From an uncultured Varibaculum sp. (lineage in GTDB: Bacteria; Actinomycetota; Actinomycetes; Actinomycetales; Actinomycetaceae): a stretch of 23,218 nt of DNA. This document shows, piece after piece, positions 10,657 through 17,972 of the stretch. A program made the position numbers and the translations under genes. Location of the stretch: NCBI GenBank assembly GCA_947255165.1, contig CAMYFZ010000023.1, positions 1 to 23,218 of the forward strand. The letters are read 5' to 3'. The notes below the pieces were generated by a model. That model ran no database searches. It saw only the letters and a program-made list of their open reading frames with translations, and had not been told where the DNA came from. How positions within the stretch are numbered: the first letter of the stretch is position 1; every line of letters starts with the position of its first letter.

Positions 10657-11222
10657 TATTTACTAACACTTTCCTTTTGCGAGGACGCCTCCAGCTGATC
10701 CAGGAAACGCTCAATTACCCTCGCGGATAGTTCCCGGTCAGTCAGCTGCTCGCCCACAATGTTCTCTGCCAGTTCTGCAGCCAACATTCCGACTTCAGTT
10801 TTCAGAGAAATCTCTGCGGCCTGCCGGTTAGCTTCCACCTGTCGCTGCGCATTGGAACTGATGCGGTCAGCGTCCTCGACTGCTTGCGCTTTGGCTTCTG
10901 CCACGATCCGCTTCGCGCTATCCTGCGCCTCGGAGCGGATCTGGGCAGCCTCCTCATGAGCCCGCCGCAAAGCCAGTTCCGATTGGGTGTTGGCGTCGGC
11001 GATTTCTTTCTTCGCCTGCTCCGCCTTTTCTAAACCATCTTTAATGGTGGTGGCCCGTTTTTCGGTGATCTCTTTGTACTTCGGATACATGAACTTCAAT
11101 ATCACGAAGAAGAAGATCACGATAATGATCGCGGACCAGACTAACTCCGGAATCGCGGGCAGCAAGACATTGTGTTCTTCTGCCCCACCTGACGGTTTTG
11201 CCAGCTGAATCAGGTATAACAT
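10656..11222 (-). CDS. atpF: ATP synthase Fo b subunit
   Basis: Membrane-anchored peripheral stalk subunit. The product is 188 aa. One transmembrane helix (about 25-45, ELVWSAIIIVIFFFVILKFM) is followed by a long Ala/Glu/Lys-rich coiled coil (TTIKDGLEKAEQAKKEIADA onward), the expected b-subunit layout. An AAAAAGGAAA ribosome site precedes the ATG at 11222. It lies 15 bp after atpE and overlaps atpH. Confidence 0.96.
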   Translation of the reverse strand: MLYLIQLAKPSGGAEEHNVLLPAIPELVWSAIIIVIFFFVILKFMYPKYKEITEKRATTIKDGLEKAEQAKKEIADANTQSELALRRAHEEAAQIRSEAQDSAKRIVAEAKAQAVEDADRISSNAQRQVEANRQAAEISLKTEVGMLAAELAENIVGEQLTDRELSARVIERFLDQLEASSQKESVSK

Positions 11223-11237
11223 TAAGTTTCCTTTTTA

Positions 11238-11471
<234 letters not shown>

Positions 11472-11505
11472 TTATTTGTGGGTTTTCCCGCCGGAAGCGG
11501 AAGTC

Positions 11506-12309
11506 TTAGTGGGCGTGCACCGACTGGTCTACATAAACCGCAGTAAGGACTGCGAATACGTAGGCCTGCAGGAAAGCAACGAAAATTTCGAAAGCGGTTA
11601 CCGCAATCGCAGCAACGAAGGTGATCACCGAGAACACCTTCATGCCCCCTGCTGCCAGCAGCAGGAAATAGTTGGAGGCCAAGATGGTAAGCGCCAGCAA
11701 CATGTGCCCGGCAATCATATTGGCCAAAAGACGGACGAACAGGGTGAAGGGGCGAACAATAAAGGTCGAGAAAAACTCGATTGGGGTCAGCAATATGTAG
11801 AGCGCCTTAGGAACATTGGGGGGAAAGAGCGCGGATTTAAAGAAGCCCCCCGCGCCCTGAGCCCGAATTCCGGCGATAATAAATAGGAACCAAACGAAGA
11901 TGGCTAGTAACAACGGGATCCCTGCTACCGCGCTACCGGCGATATTTAGCCCCGGGATGATTCCGCCGATATTCATAAAGAGGACGGTAAAGAAAATCGC
12001 GGACACGAAACCGTTATATTTCTTCGCGTATTCTTTCCCCATTACCTGCTCAGAGATGTTAGTGCGGCAAAAATCCAGAAGGTACTCCATCGTGGATTGG
12101 GCGGTACCGGGTACCATTTTTGCCCGCCGGGTGTAAAGCACCGCGCAAATCAGGAAAGCCACCAGCAAGATGATGCGCACCAAGGTAATGCGATTCATCT
12201 CGAAGGGGGTGCCACCCAAGGCAATCACCGAGGGGAAGAACTCATCAATGCCAGGTGGCTCGAATTCTTGCGGTACCAGGGTGGTTAACCCACTAAGCAT
12301 CGGTGACAC
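11506..12309 (-). CDS. atpB: ATP synthase Fo a subunit
   Basis: Stator subunit forming the proton half-channels against the c-ring. The product is 267 aa with several membrane helices. The helix containing the essential Arg reads FVRLLANMIAGHMLLALTIL, and the C-terminus has AFEIFVAFLQAYVFAVLTAVYV, both diagnostic. I use the GTG at 12309 because AAGGGA lies 7 nt upstream; the ATG three codons further in is too far from it. It is the first structural atp gene and is preceded by a 159-bp gap with a candidate promoter. Confidence 0.96.
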   Translation of the reverse strand: MSPMLSGLTTLVPQEFEPPGIDEFFPSVIALGGTPFEMNRITLVRIILLVAFLICAVLYTRRAKMVPGTAQSTMEYLLDFCRTNISEQVMGKEYAKKYNGFVSAIFFTVLFMNIGGIIPGLNIAGSAVAGIPLLLAIFVWFLFIIAGIRAQGAGGFFKSALFPPNVPKALYILLTPIEFFSTFIVRPFTLFVRLLANMIAGHMLLALTILASNYFLLLAAGGMKVFSVITFVAAIAVTAFEIFVAFLQAYVFAVLTAVYVDQSVHAH

Positions 12310-12468
12310 TATCTGTTCCCTTCATTTCTGCCGATGTGGCCGAAAACTGTGACTCGGATTCCATTCTAACGCTTTATTTCAGGTTTTGAAACGGATGCCC
12401 GACTGTCTTAGATTTAACTTAACATAGGACCGGGGTCCCGTGAGAATTATTCGATAGTTTTACCCGTT
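12310..12468 (-). promoter_or_regulatory. Candidate atp operon promoter region
   Basis: This gap lies between the AtpI-like gene and atpB. On the minus strand TAGAAT (12368-12363) is a plausible -10, and TTTCAA (12391-12386) lies exactly 17 bp upstream as a weak -35; the predicted leader to atpB would be about 45-50 nt. Further upstream is a GGACC-N2-GGTCC dyad (12427-12438) without a following T run, so it is not a terminator and might be an operator or chance. No small gene was seen. Confidence 0.35.
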
Positions 12469-12987
12469 CTAAACCCTTCCAACAGTCAATTTATTAGTTT
12501 TGGCGACCACCCGCGCCTCTCCTATGGTGGTTAGTAAAATCGTAATTACTAACACCAGAAAAATTACTTGGCTGTCAAGCTTTGACACCGGCCGCAGTAG
12601 CGCCACCGCCGCTAAAACTATGACTAGTTTCACTAAATAGGCTCCAAACACATACATGGAAGTGCGCTCGGGATCGCGCAATACTAATTGGTTGGCTCCG
12701 ATTCCCACTGCCGCCACAATCCACATGATCCCCATCGCTGCCAGGGCCGCTAGCGCCCCTGGCCAAGCACGGAGTATTCCTGCTACCGGTACCGAAACCA
12801 GCGTCGAAAACACCAAAATCAAGACGACTGCGCGGTTTCCTTTCCGGATAGCTGCCCGCGCTCCATAGCGATCCTGGACAGAAGCGAAATCCGGCCTCTG
12901 CGGGTCTGTCTTCTTGGAGCCCCCACTATGCCGGTTAAGCGCGGTTACCTGCGGTTCTCCTGCAATATCTTGCTCGTCCTGGTTCAC
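12469..12987 (-). CDS. AtpI-like membrane protein upstream of atpB
   Basis: A 172-aa protein with a polar N-terminal ~65 residues and four predicted membrane helices (VVLILVFSTLVSVPVAGIL, ALAALAAMGIMWIVAAVGIG, YVFGAYLVKLVIVLAAVALL, VIFLVLVITILLTTIGEARV). Position between wecA and atpB matches the actinobacterial equivalent of atpI, thought to help c-ring assembly or ion supply; sequence similarity to classical AtpI is weak, so this rests mainly on context. The start is GTG at 12987, overlapping the wecA stop as GTGA, with AAAAGGA upstream. The frame extends to 13038 but that part overlaps wecA and lacks its own ribosome site. Confidence 0.75.
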   Translation of the reverse strand: MNQDEQDIAGEPQVTALNRHSGGSKKTDPQRPDFASVQDRYGARAAIRKGNRAVVLILVFSTLVSVPVAGILRAWPGALAALAAMGIMWIVAAVGIGANQLVLRDPERTSMYVFGAYLVKLVIVLAAVALLRPVSKLDSQVIFLVLVITILLTTIGEARVVAKTNKLTVGRV

Positions 12988-14129
12988 AATTTTTCCTTTT
13001 CTCGCAGGTGCCGGGGGTAGGGATCCGGGCCCACCCAATAGTAGTTACGCAGGCCTGGCAAAAAGGAGATGGTCACTATTAGACATAGCGCCCCTCCTCC
13101 CAGGGCCAGAATAAGCTCTGATATCCAGTTCAGCTTTAATAGACAAACCGCCAGCACCGAAAAGTAAAAAGCCCACAGATACATCACCAAGACCGCCCGT
13201 CGATGCGAGTGCCCCATTTTCAATAGCCGGTGGTGCAGATGGAGGCGATCGGGTTTGAAGGGGCTGTGTCCGTTTGCCAGGCGGCGGATCACCGCCATCA
13301 CCATGTCCACAAATGGCAAGGCCATTACCGCGAGCGGCAAAAGCACCGGGATTGCTGCTGGCAAAAACTGAGATCTCCCCAAAGAAAGCGGATCAATTTG
13401 CCCAGTAACCACGATGAACATGCAGGAAATAGTTAGACCCAGCAACATCGAACCGGAGTCTCCCATGAAAATAGTTGCGGGGTGAAAGTTAGAGGCCAGG
13501 AACCCTAGACACACTCCCACGATTACGATTCCAATCATGGCCGCAAAGGACGCATAACTTTGGGCATTGGTGAGGCGAATTAGAAGGTAGGAATAGATAA
13601 AGAATGCTCCCGCCCCAATCATGGTAATCCCAGCGGCTAAGCCATCGAGACCATCCACGAAGTTCACGGCATTGGTAGAAAACACTATGATCAGCACGGT
13701 TACCAGAATCGACATCCGGGTGGAGGGAATAGTCATTCCAAAAATGGGAAACGAAACCACTTGGATCCCCTGCCACGCTACTGCGGCCGCAATCAATACC
13801 TGTCCGGAAAGTTTTGTCCACCAGTTCAAGTCGTAGATGTCGTCTATTACCCCTAGCAGCGTAATCGCGATCGAGCCAAAAATTAGCGCCCATACCTGGG
13901 GATCGGCATAAAACTGGGAAAAATAGGGCATTTGCCGCGAAATCAGAAATGCTCCAAGGAGTCCGCAAAGCATCGCAACCCCACCTAGTCGTGGGGTGGG
14001 TACCGTATGGACATCGCGCTCGCGCACGGGGGTTAAAACGTGGAGTGCTCGGGAGACGCGGCGCACTATCGGGGTCACCAAGAAAGTAATCGCGCAGGCG
14101 ATTACCCCCAGTAACAGATAGGCTTTCAC
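12984..14129 (-). CDS. wecA: WecA/TagO-type polyprenyl-phosphate GlcNAc-1-phosphate transferase
   Basis: Integral membrane enzyme of the MraY/WecA family that moves a sugar-1-phosphate (probably GlcNAc) from the UDP-sugar to a polyprenyl phosphate, starting wall-linked glycan synthesis. The product is 381 aa with about 10-11 helices. Family motifs are in order: RLGG (47-50), DDIYDLNWWTK (96-106, paired Asp), NFVDGLDGLAAG (156-167), GDSGSM (223-228) and the cytosolic HLHH (297-300). In mycobacteria wecA occupies exactly this place between sua5 and the atp cluster and starts linker-unit synthesis for arabinogalactan; whether this organism makes that polymer is not shown. GTG start at 14129 with an AGGGAGAG site, 9 bp after the sua5 stop. 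Confidence 0.9.
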   Translation of the reverse strand: MKAYLLLGVIACAITFLVTPIVRRVSRALHVLTPVRERDVHTVPTPRLGGVAMLCGLLGAFLISRQMPYFSQFYADPQVWALIFGSIAITLLGVIDDIYDLNWWTKLSGQVLIAAAVAWQGIQVVSFPIFGMTIPSTRMSILVTVLIIVFSTNAVNFVDGLDGLAAGITMIGAGAFFIYSYLLIRLTNAQSYASFAAMIGIVIVGVCLGFLASNFHPATIFMGDSGSMLLGLTISCMFIVVTGQIDPLSLGRSQFLPAAIPVLLPLAVMALPFVDMVMAVIRRLANGHSPFKPDRLHLHHRLLKMGHSHRRAVLVMYLWAFYFSVLAVCLLKLNWISELILALGGGALCLIVTISFLPGLRNYYWVGPDPYPRHLREKEKL

Positions 14130-14138
14130 GCTCTCTCC

Positions 14139-14762
14139 CTAGTTCTTCGCTGCTTTCCCGGCCACCGTGCGCAGCTGCGTCGGCGGAATCGCCCCGCTGC
14201 GGAGCACAAAATAGTCTTCTGCCTCCACCTTAACTATGGTGGAGGGTTCGCCAATCCGGCTGGGCCCCGCGTCCACGTATTCGGAGACTTTATTCTCGAA
14301 ATATTTCTGCGCTTGCGTAACCGTTTGCGCTGGCGGCAAGCCATGCAGATTCGCAGAGGTTACCGCCAACGGTCCGCTGGCCTCCAGTAACTGCAAAAGA
14401 TCGCTTTGGTCGGGTTGACGCACCGCTACGGTTCCTCCAGTTACCCCCAGATCGAGCGGTAAATCTTTCCGTGCCGGCAAGACTACAGTAAGAGCTCCGG
14501 GCCAAAATTTCTCCATGAAAGTCCTGGCTAAGGCAGAAATTTCGAGTACTAGTGCACTGGCTTGCGAAATACTGCTGACCAGCACCGGGGAGGGAAAGTC
14601 ACGCCCTCTGCCTTTAGCGGTTAGTAGCCTATCTACGGCCGAGGAAGAAAACGGATTCGCCGCGATCCCATAGACGGTATCTGTCGGTACTACCAGCAGC
14701 TTCCCGGCTGCTATCTGTTTTTTTAGACTAGCGATGTCTTGTTTACTTAGCGGAGTTCGCAT
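14139..14762 (-). CDS. sua5: Threonylcarbamoyl-AMP synthase (Sua5/YrdC)
   Basis: Makes threonylcarbamoyl-AMP from threonine, bicarbonate and ATP for the t6A37 modification of ANN-decoding tRNAs. The product is 207 aa, so it is the short YrdC-domain form without the extra Sua5 C-terminal domain. Typical elements are KLLVVPTDTVYGIAANPF (about 21-38), KGRGRDFPSPVLV, a TSANLHG loop (usual consensus SAN-SG) and the end segment PSTIVKVEAEDYFVLRSGAI. It follows the LAxTG protein gene after only 9 bp with no good Shine-Dalgarno. It precedes wecA, as in other Actinobacteria. Confidence 0.9.
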   Translation of the reverse strand: MRTPLSKQDIASLKKQIAAGKLLVVPTDTVYGIAANPFSSSAVDRLLTAKGRGRDFPSPVLVSSISQASALVLEISALARTFMEKFWPGALTVVLPARKDLPLDLGVTGGTVAVRQPDQSDLLQLLEASGPLAVTSANLHGLPPAQTVTQAQKYFENKVSEYVDAGPSRIGEPSTIVKVEAEDYFVLRSGAIPPTQLRTVAGKAAKN

Positions 14763-14771
14763 ACTTGCATA

Positions 14772-15170
14772 TTAGCGTTTTAGGTTACGCTCACGCCCGT
14801 AGGTAACGACAGCACTTCCCGTCCAGATGCACAGCAGGGAAAATCCGGTCAGCCAGATATCACGCTGGCCTCCGGTTTGCGCTAACTGCGGGGAATCGGC
14901 CGGCTCGCCAGTTTGCGGGGCGGAAGTGCTCGTTTCGGGCGCAGGATTAGGATCGCTATTTTTTGGGGAGGGCGCTGGAGTGGTTGCCTCCGCTCCAGCC
15001 GCGCTAACCACTTCTTTCGCGGTAGTGCTGGGAGGGCGATCTAAAGGCGCCTCCACATAGTTCAAAGTGGGCTTGGGAGTAGGGTCATCGGCGAAAGCGG
15101 TAGTGGTGACGAATGCAGGTAGCAACGCCACGGCAGCTACTGCTACTGCCGCGCGAAATCCACTCGACAT
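14772..15170 (-). CDS. Small LAxTG cell-wall-anchored surface protein
   Basis: A 132-aa predicted exported sortase substrate. A signal peptide occupies about 1-27 (hydrophobic AAVAVAAVALLPAF, cleavage likely after AFA). A disordered Pro/Thr/Ser/Ala-rich stalk follows, then LAQTG (96-100), a membrane helix (about 105-124) and a basic RERNLKR tail. LAxTG is the preferred signal of class E sortases in high-GC Actinobacteria; this is established for the family and the pairing here is inferred. After export and sorting the mature piece would be only about 70 residues with no recognisable domain. It interrupts the usual prmC-sua5 neighbourhood. AGGAGAAAGGGG lies upstream of the ATG. No sortase gene is in the window. 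Confidence 0.75.
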   Translation of the reverse strand: MSSGFRAAVAVAAVALLPAFVTTTAFADDPTPKPTLNYVEAPLDRPPSTTAKEVVSAAGAEATTPAPSPKNSDPNPAPETSTSAPQTGEPADSPQLAQTGGQRDIWLTGFSLLCIWTGSAVVTYGRERNLKR

Positions 15171-15246
15171 AGCCGCCCCTTTCTCCTAGTGTGCAGCCAC
15201 TTTACCTTAACGTTAGCATCATTTAAGGTACTCGTTAAGCCTGCCT
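15171..15246. promoter_or_regulatory. Gap with an 8-bp inverted repeat upstream of the LAxTG gene
   Basis: Between the prmC stop and the LAxTG gene, TACCTTAA (15203-15210) and TTAAGGTA (15223-15230) form a perfect dyad with a 12-bp spacer, the arms being two helical turns apart. There is no T run, so it is not an intrinsic terminator. On the minus strand TTAACG and TAACGT at 17-bp spacing fall across this dyad and could be a weak promoter, which would put the dyad in operator position. Confidence 0.35.
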
Positions 15247-16101
15247 TTACTTTCGTGCCAATAGGTAGCGAGGACGCCCGCTGAGATCCGGCTGCGTCCT
15301 CACCCGAGAAAATCCTATTTCCCCAGCATAATCGCGCAGTTTTTCCCCTTGGGTGGGGTCATGTTCCATCGCGAAAATCCCGTCTTGTCCCAGCAGGCGG
15401 AAAGCTTGTTTAACGGTTCGTTTCGGAATCGTGAGGCCATCCTCGCCTCCGCCCCAAAGGGCGAGTGGCGGATCCTTTAACGCTTCCGGCTGGGTAATAG
15501 TACCGGGCGGCACATAGGGCGGGTTGCTTACGACCAGATCAAAAGTTCCTGCCTGCTCCTCCCAAAGCCCCGGGTCAGCAACATCGCCGCAGCTGACAGT
15601 GATTCGATCCGCTAAATCTGGATAACGTTCCAGATTTTTCCGGGCCACCCCTAAAGCTTTTTCACTTATCTCCACCATAAACACCTGGGATGTGGGCAAC
15701 TCTCGGGCAAGAGTCAAGGCAATGGCACCCGATCCGGCACATAAATCCGCAGCTAGTTTCGCTTGCTTGGCGCCTCGGGGACGCAGCGCCAGTTCTACTA
15801 GATATTCAGTTTCCGGGCGCACAATAAAAACGTCTGGGCTGGAAATCAGGCGAAAAGCACCGAAATACATTTCTTTTAGCAAATGCTGCAGCGGCTGGTG
15901 AGTGCAGCGCTGTTCCACCAGATCCCGAAACACCAGCTCCTGGGAGGGAGATAAAACCTGGGGAGCAAATAGAAATTCATCGGCTTCACAGGCCGCACAA
16001 TAAAGCGCCATGATTTCACGTGCCGGCTCGATTCCAGCTGCGGCATAACGCTGTCGCGCCCAGGAAAATGCCTCTTGGCGAGAAAAACCGGCCTCGTTCA
16101 T
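15247..16101 (-). CDS. prmC: Release factor glutamine methyltransferase
   Basis: PrmC (HemK) methylates the glutamine of the GGQ motif of peptide release factors, using SAM in the cytosol, so it acts on the product of the adjacent prfA. With the ATG at 16101 the product is 284 aa, a normal length. The helical N-terminal substrate domain is followed by the SAM fold: VRPETEYLVELAL (95-107), ADLCAGSGAIALTLA (118-132), VEISEKAL and the catalytic NPPY (193-196, within VVSNPPYVPPG). The frame is open up to 16185 inside prfA, but those residues have no PrmC character. The gap to prfA is 16 bp without a clear ribosome site, so the start has moderate certainty. Confidence 0.92.
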   Translation of the reverse strand: MNEAGFSRQEAFSWARQRYAAAGIEPAREIMALYCAACEADEFLFAPQVLSPSQELVFRDLVEQRCTHQPLQHLLKEMYFGAFRLISSPDVFIVRPETEYLVELALRPRGAKQAKLAADLCAGSGAIALTLARELPTSQVFMVEISEKALGVARKNLERYPDLADRITVSCGDVADPGLWEEQAGTFDLVVSNPPYVPPGTITQPEALKDPPLALWGGGEDGLTIPKRTVKQAFRLLGQDGIFAMEHDPTQGEKLRDYAGEIGFSRVRTQPDLSGRPRYLLARK

Positions 16102-16117
16102 CGGGGAATCGCTGCGC

Positions 16118-17221
16118 TTATTTGTCCGACTGCCCGGAGAGTTGCGCCAAGCGATGTTCTTCATCGAGTTTGATGGCCGAATCAATCACGGGCTGCAATT
16201 GCCCGTTAAGTACCTGGTCAAGGTTATAGGCCTTGTATCCGGTGCGGTGATCAGCAATCCGGTTCTCTGGGAAGTTATAGGTGCGGATACGTTCGGAGCG
16301 ATCCACCGTCCGCACCTGCGAGTGGCGTTGCTCGGCCGCCTCGGCCTCCCGCTTCGCCTCTTCTTCCGCTTTTAAGCGCGCCCGCAACACCCGGAACGCC
16401 GCCTCCCGGTTTTGGATCTGCGACTTCTCGTTTTGCATACTGACCACAATTCCGGTGGGAATATGGGTCAAGCGAACTGCGGAATCGGTGGTATTAACCG
16501 ACTGTCCCCCGGGTCCGGAGGACCGGAAGACATCTACGCGGACTTCATTGGGGTCGATCTCTACTTCCCCCGCGTCTTCGACCTCCGGCATTACTAGCAC
16601 TCCGGCGGCAGAAGTATGGATGCGTCCCTGCGACTCGGTGACTGGCACCCGCTGTACTCGGTGCACCCCGCCCTCGTATTTGAGGTTCGCCCATACCCCG
16701 TCCTCAGGAGCTACGTTTCCTTTGGCTTTAATCGCGATCTGCGCGTCCTTAATTCCCCCCAGATCATTAACCGTGGAATCTAGTACCTGCAGGCTCCAGC
16801 CTTTGGTTTCCGCATAACGCTCATACATTCGCAGCAGATCCCCCGCGAAGAGGGCAGATTCATCCCCACCGGCACCAGCTTTGATTTCCATAATCACGTC
16901 GCGACTATCATCGGGATCCCGGGGAGCCAATATTTTGCGCAGCTTATCTAGCGCCTGACTTTCGGCCTGTTCCATCTGGGGAATCTCAGCGGCAAAGTCG
17001 GAATCTTCTTTCGCCAGTTCCTTGGCAGCCTGGAGGTCACCCTCGGCGCTCTTCCAGGTCTCATAGGCTTTCGCTATCTGCGCCAACTGGGTGTGGCGGC
17101 GACCTATCTGGCGGGCCTTTTGTTGATCCTTTTGCACCTGAGGATCGCCCATCTTCATTTCCAGTTCAGTTTTTTCTGTGATGAGGGCTTGCACAGCTTC
17201 CTCGTCAATCGGCGATCCCAC
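16118..17221 (-). CDS. prfA: Peptide chain release factor 1
   Basis: RF1 recognises UAA and UAG and triggers peptide release. The product is 367 aa. The tripeptide anticodon position reads PVT (193-195, in [14 protein letters not shown]), fitting the RF1 P-x-T pattern and not the RF2 SPF. The catalytic GGQ is at 238-240 ([15 protein letters not shown]). The N-terminal coiled-coil domain and the [11 protein letters not shown] segment are normal. The start is GTG at 17221 with AAGGAG about 5 nt before it. The upstream rpmE terminator implies its own promoter in 17222-17340. The partner prmC follows immediately. Confidence 0.97.
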   Translation of the reverse strand: MGSPIDEEAVQALITEKTELEMKMGDPQVQKDQQKARQIGRRHTQLAQIAKAYETWKSAEGDLQAAKELAKEDSDFAAEIPQMEQAESQALDKLRKILAPRDPDDSRDVIMEIKAGAGGDESALFAGDLLRMYERYAETKGWSLQVLDSTVNDLGGIKDAQIAIKAKGNVAPEDGVWANLKYEGGVHRVQRVPVTESQGRIHTSAAGVLVMPEVEDAGEVEIDPNEVRVDVFRSSGPGGQSVNTTDSAVRLTHIPTGIVVSMQNEKSQIQNREAAFRVLRARLKAEEEAKREAEAAEQRHSQVRTVDRSERIRTYNFPENRIADHRTGYKAYNLDQVLNGQLQPVIDSAIKLDEEHRLAQLSGQSDK

Positions 17222-17340
17222 AGTTGCTCCTTATAACTCTTAGCGAACTGACTTCTACTTTACGTTGCCTGAGCGGGGCTAGAAAACCAAGACTGTCGAT
17301 TGGTGATAGTTTTCGCCGCGCCAGGCGCAAATTGAGCTAG
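17222..17340 (-). promoter_or_regulatory. Presumed promoter region of prfA and downstream genes
   Basis: The strong terminator at 17341-17381 separates prfA from rpmE, so a promoter should lie here. On the minus strand I see only weak candidates, such as a TTGCGC followed 15 bp later by CTATCA, and no convincing -35/-10 pair. The AAGGAG ribosome site (about 17226-17231) is clear. Confidence 0.25.
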
Positions 17341-17381
17341 CTAAAAATAAAAAGTGTGGCCGGCACGCTGGCCGGCCACAC
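17341..17381 (-). terminator. Intrinsic terminator of rpmE
   Basis: A perfect 11-bp GC-rich stem, GTGTGGCCGGC (17354-17364) with GCCGGCCACAC (17371-17381), has a 6-nt loop. On the minus strand it is followed by TTTTTATTTTT (complement of 17343-17353). It lies 12 bp past the rpmE stop. This is a textbook rho-independent terminator. Confidence 0.92.
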
Positions 17382-17393
17382 TGAAAGCTAAAC

Positions 17394-17612
17394 TTACTTG
17401 TTGCGCTGACGCTTGCCGTAACGGGCTTCGAAGCGAGCAACGCGCCCTCCGGTATCCATAATCTTTTGCTTGCCGGTAAAGAAGGGGTGGCAGGCGGAAC
17501 ACACGTCTACCCGCATGGTGCCGGACTTAATGGTAGATCGGGTTTCAAAAGTGTTCCCACAGGTACAAGTAACCGTAGTGGGGACATATTCGGGATGAAT
17601 TCCCTGCTTCAT
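17394..17612 (-). CDS. rpmE: Ribosomal protein L31, zinc-binding form
   Basis: Bridging protein between ribosomal subunits. The 72-aa product opens [20 protein letters not shown] and keeps the zinc-type Cys positions: C-T-C-G near residue 16-18 and CSACHPFF near 38-45. It is therefore the C+ form rather than the zinc-free paralogue. AAGGAG lies 6-7 nt before the ATG. It is transcribed alone, ending at the strong terminator downstream. In mycobacteria rpmE likewise precedes prfA; the usual rho gene is not found upstream here. Confidence 0.97.
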   Translation of the reverse strand: MKQGIHPEYVPTTVTCTCGNTFETRSTIKSGTMRVDVCSACHPFFTGKQKIMDTGGRVARFEARYGKRQRNK

Positions 17613-17972
17613 GGTTTCTCCTTGAGGTTCTCAGGGCGCCGGGTCCAAATGCAGGTTACAAAAGGTGAACCGGAACCGGATTAGATTATGCCACTTCCCG
17701 CAGTAACGGCGCCAGTTCTGGGGCAAAATGTGGTGCGGGTGACCTTTCAGCTGGACCAGTTTATGGCTTAGTTCACCATCCGAAAAATAAATCTGATAAC
17801 AATCTCATAACGCCAGGAAGTCTTATTGACTGTTAACGCTGGTCAAGCAAGGTGAAAACCGACTCTACCTGCACTGTGAGCAGACTTACCCAACCTGGGG
17901 GGTGTTGGAACCAATAAACGCCGTTAGGATGAAGATGTTATTAAAAAATCCCATTTGGAAGCACAGATATCG
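17613..17972. promoter_or_regulatory. 360-bp divergent intergenic region (rpmE / ldt1)
   Basis: No gene was found here. On the minus strand the rpmE ribosome site is clear and CATAAT (17690-17685) is a good -10 candidate without a recognisable -35. On the plus strand, TTGAC (17826-17830) and GTCAA (17842-17846) form an inverted repeat. TAACGC recurs at 17808 and 17834. TAGGAT (17925-17930) sits 42 bp before the ldt1 ATG within a 27-bp block (17916-17942) that matches 22 of 27 bases in front of the second ldt gene. GGAAG (17957-17961) is the probable ribosome site. Confidence 0.4.

Noticed and set aside
16281..16817. 178-codon open frame opposite prfA
   Set aside because: It is antisense to RF1 with intact GGQ and PVT motifs, has Ser/Arg/Thr-rich composition typical of a shadow frame, and shows no ribosome site or domain.
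17955..17972. TTG start six codons upstream for ldt copy 1
   Set aside because: The TTG overlaps the GGAAG ribosome site, and copy 2 begins at the position equivalent to the ATG at 17973.
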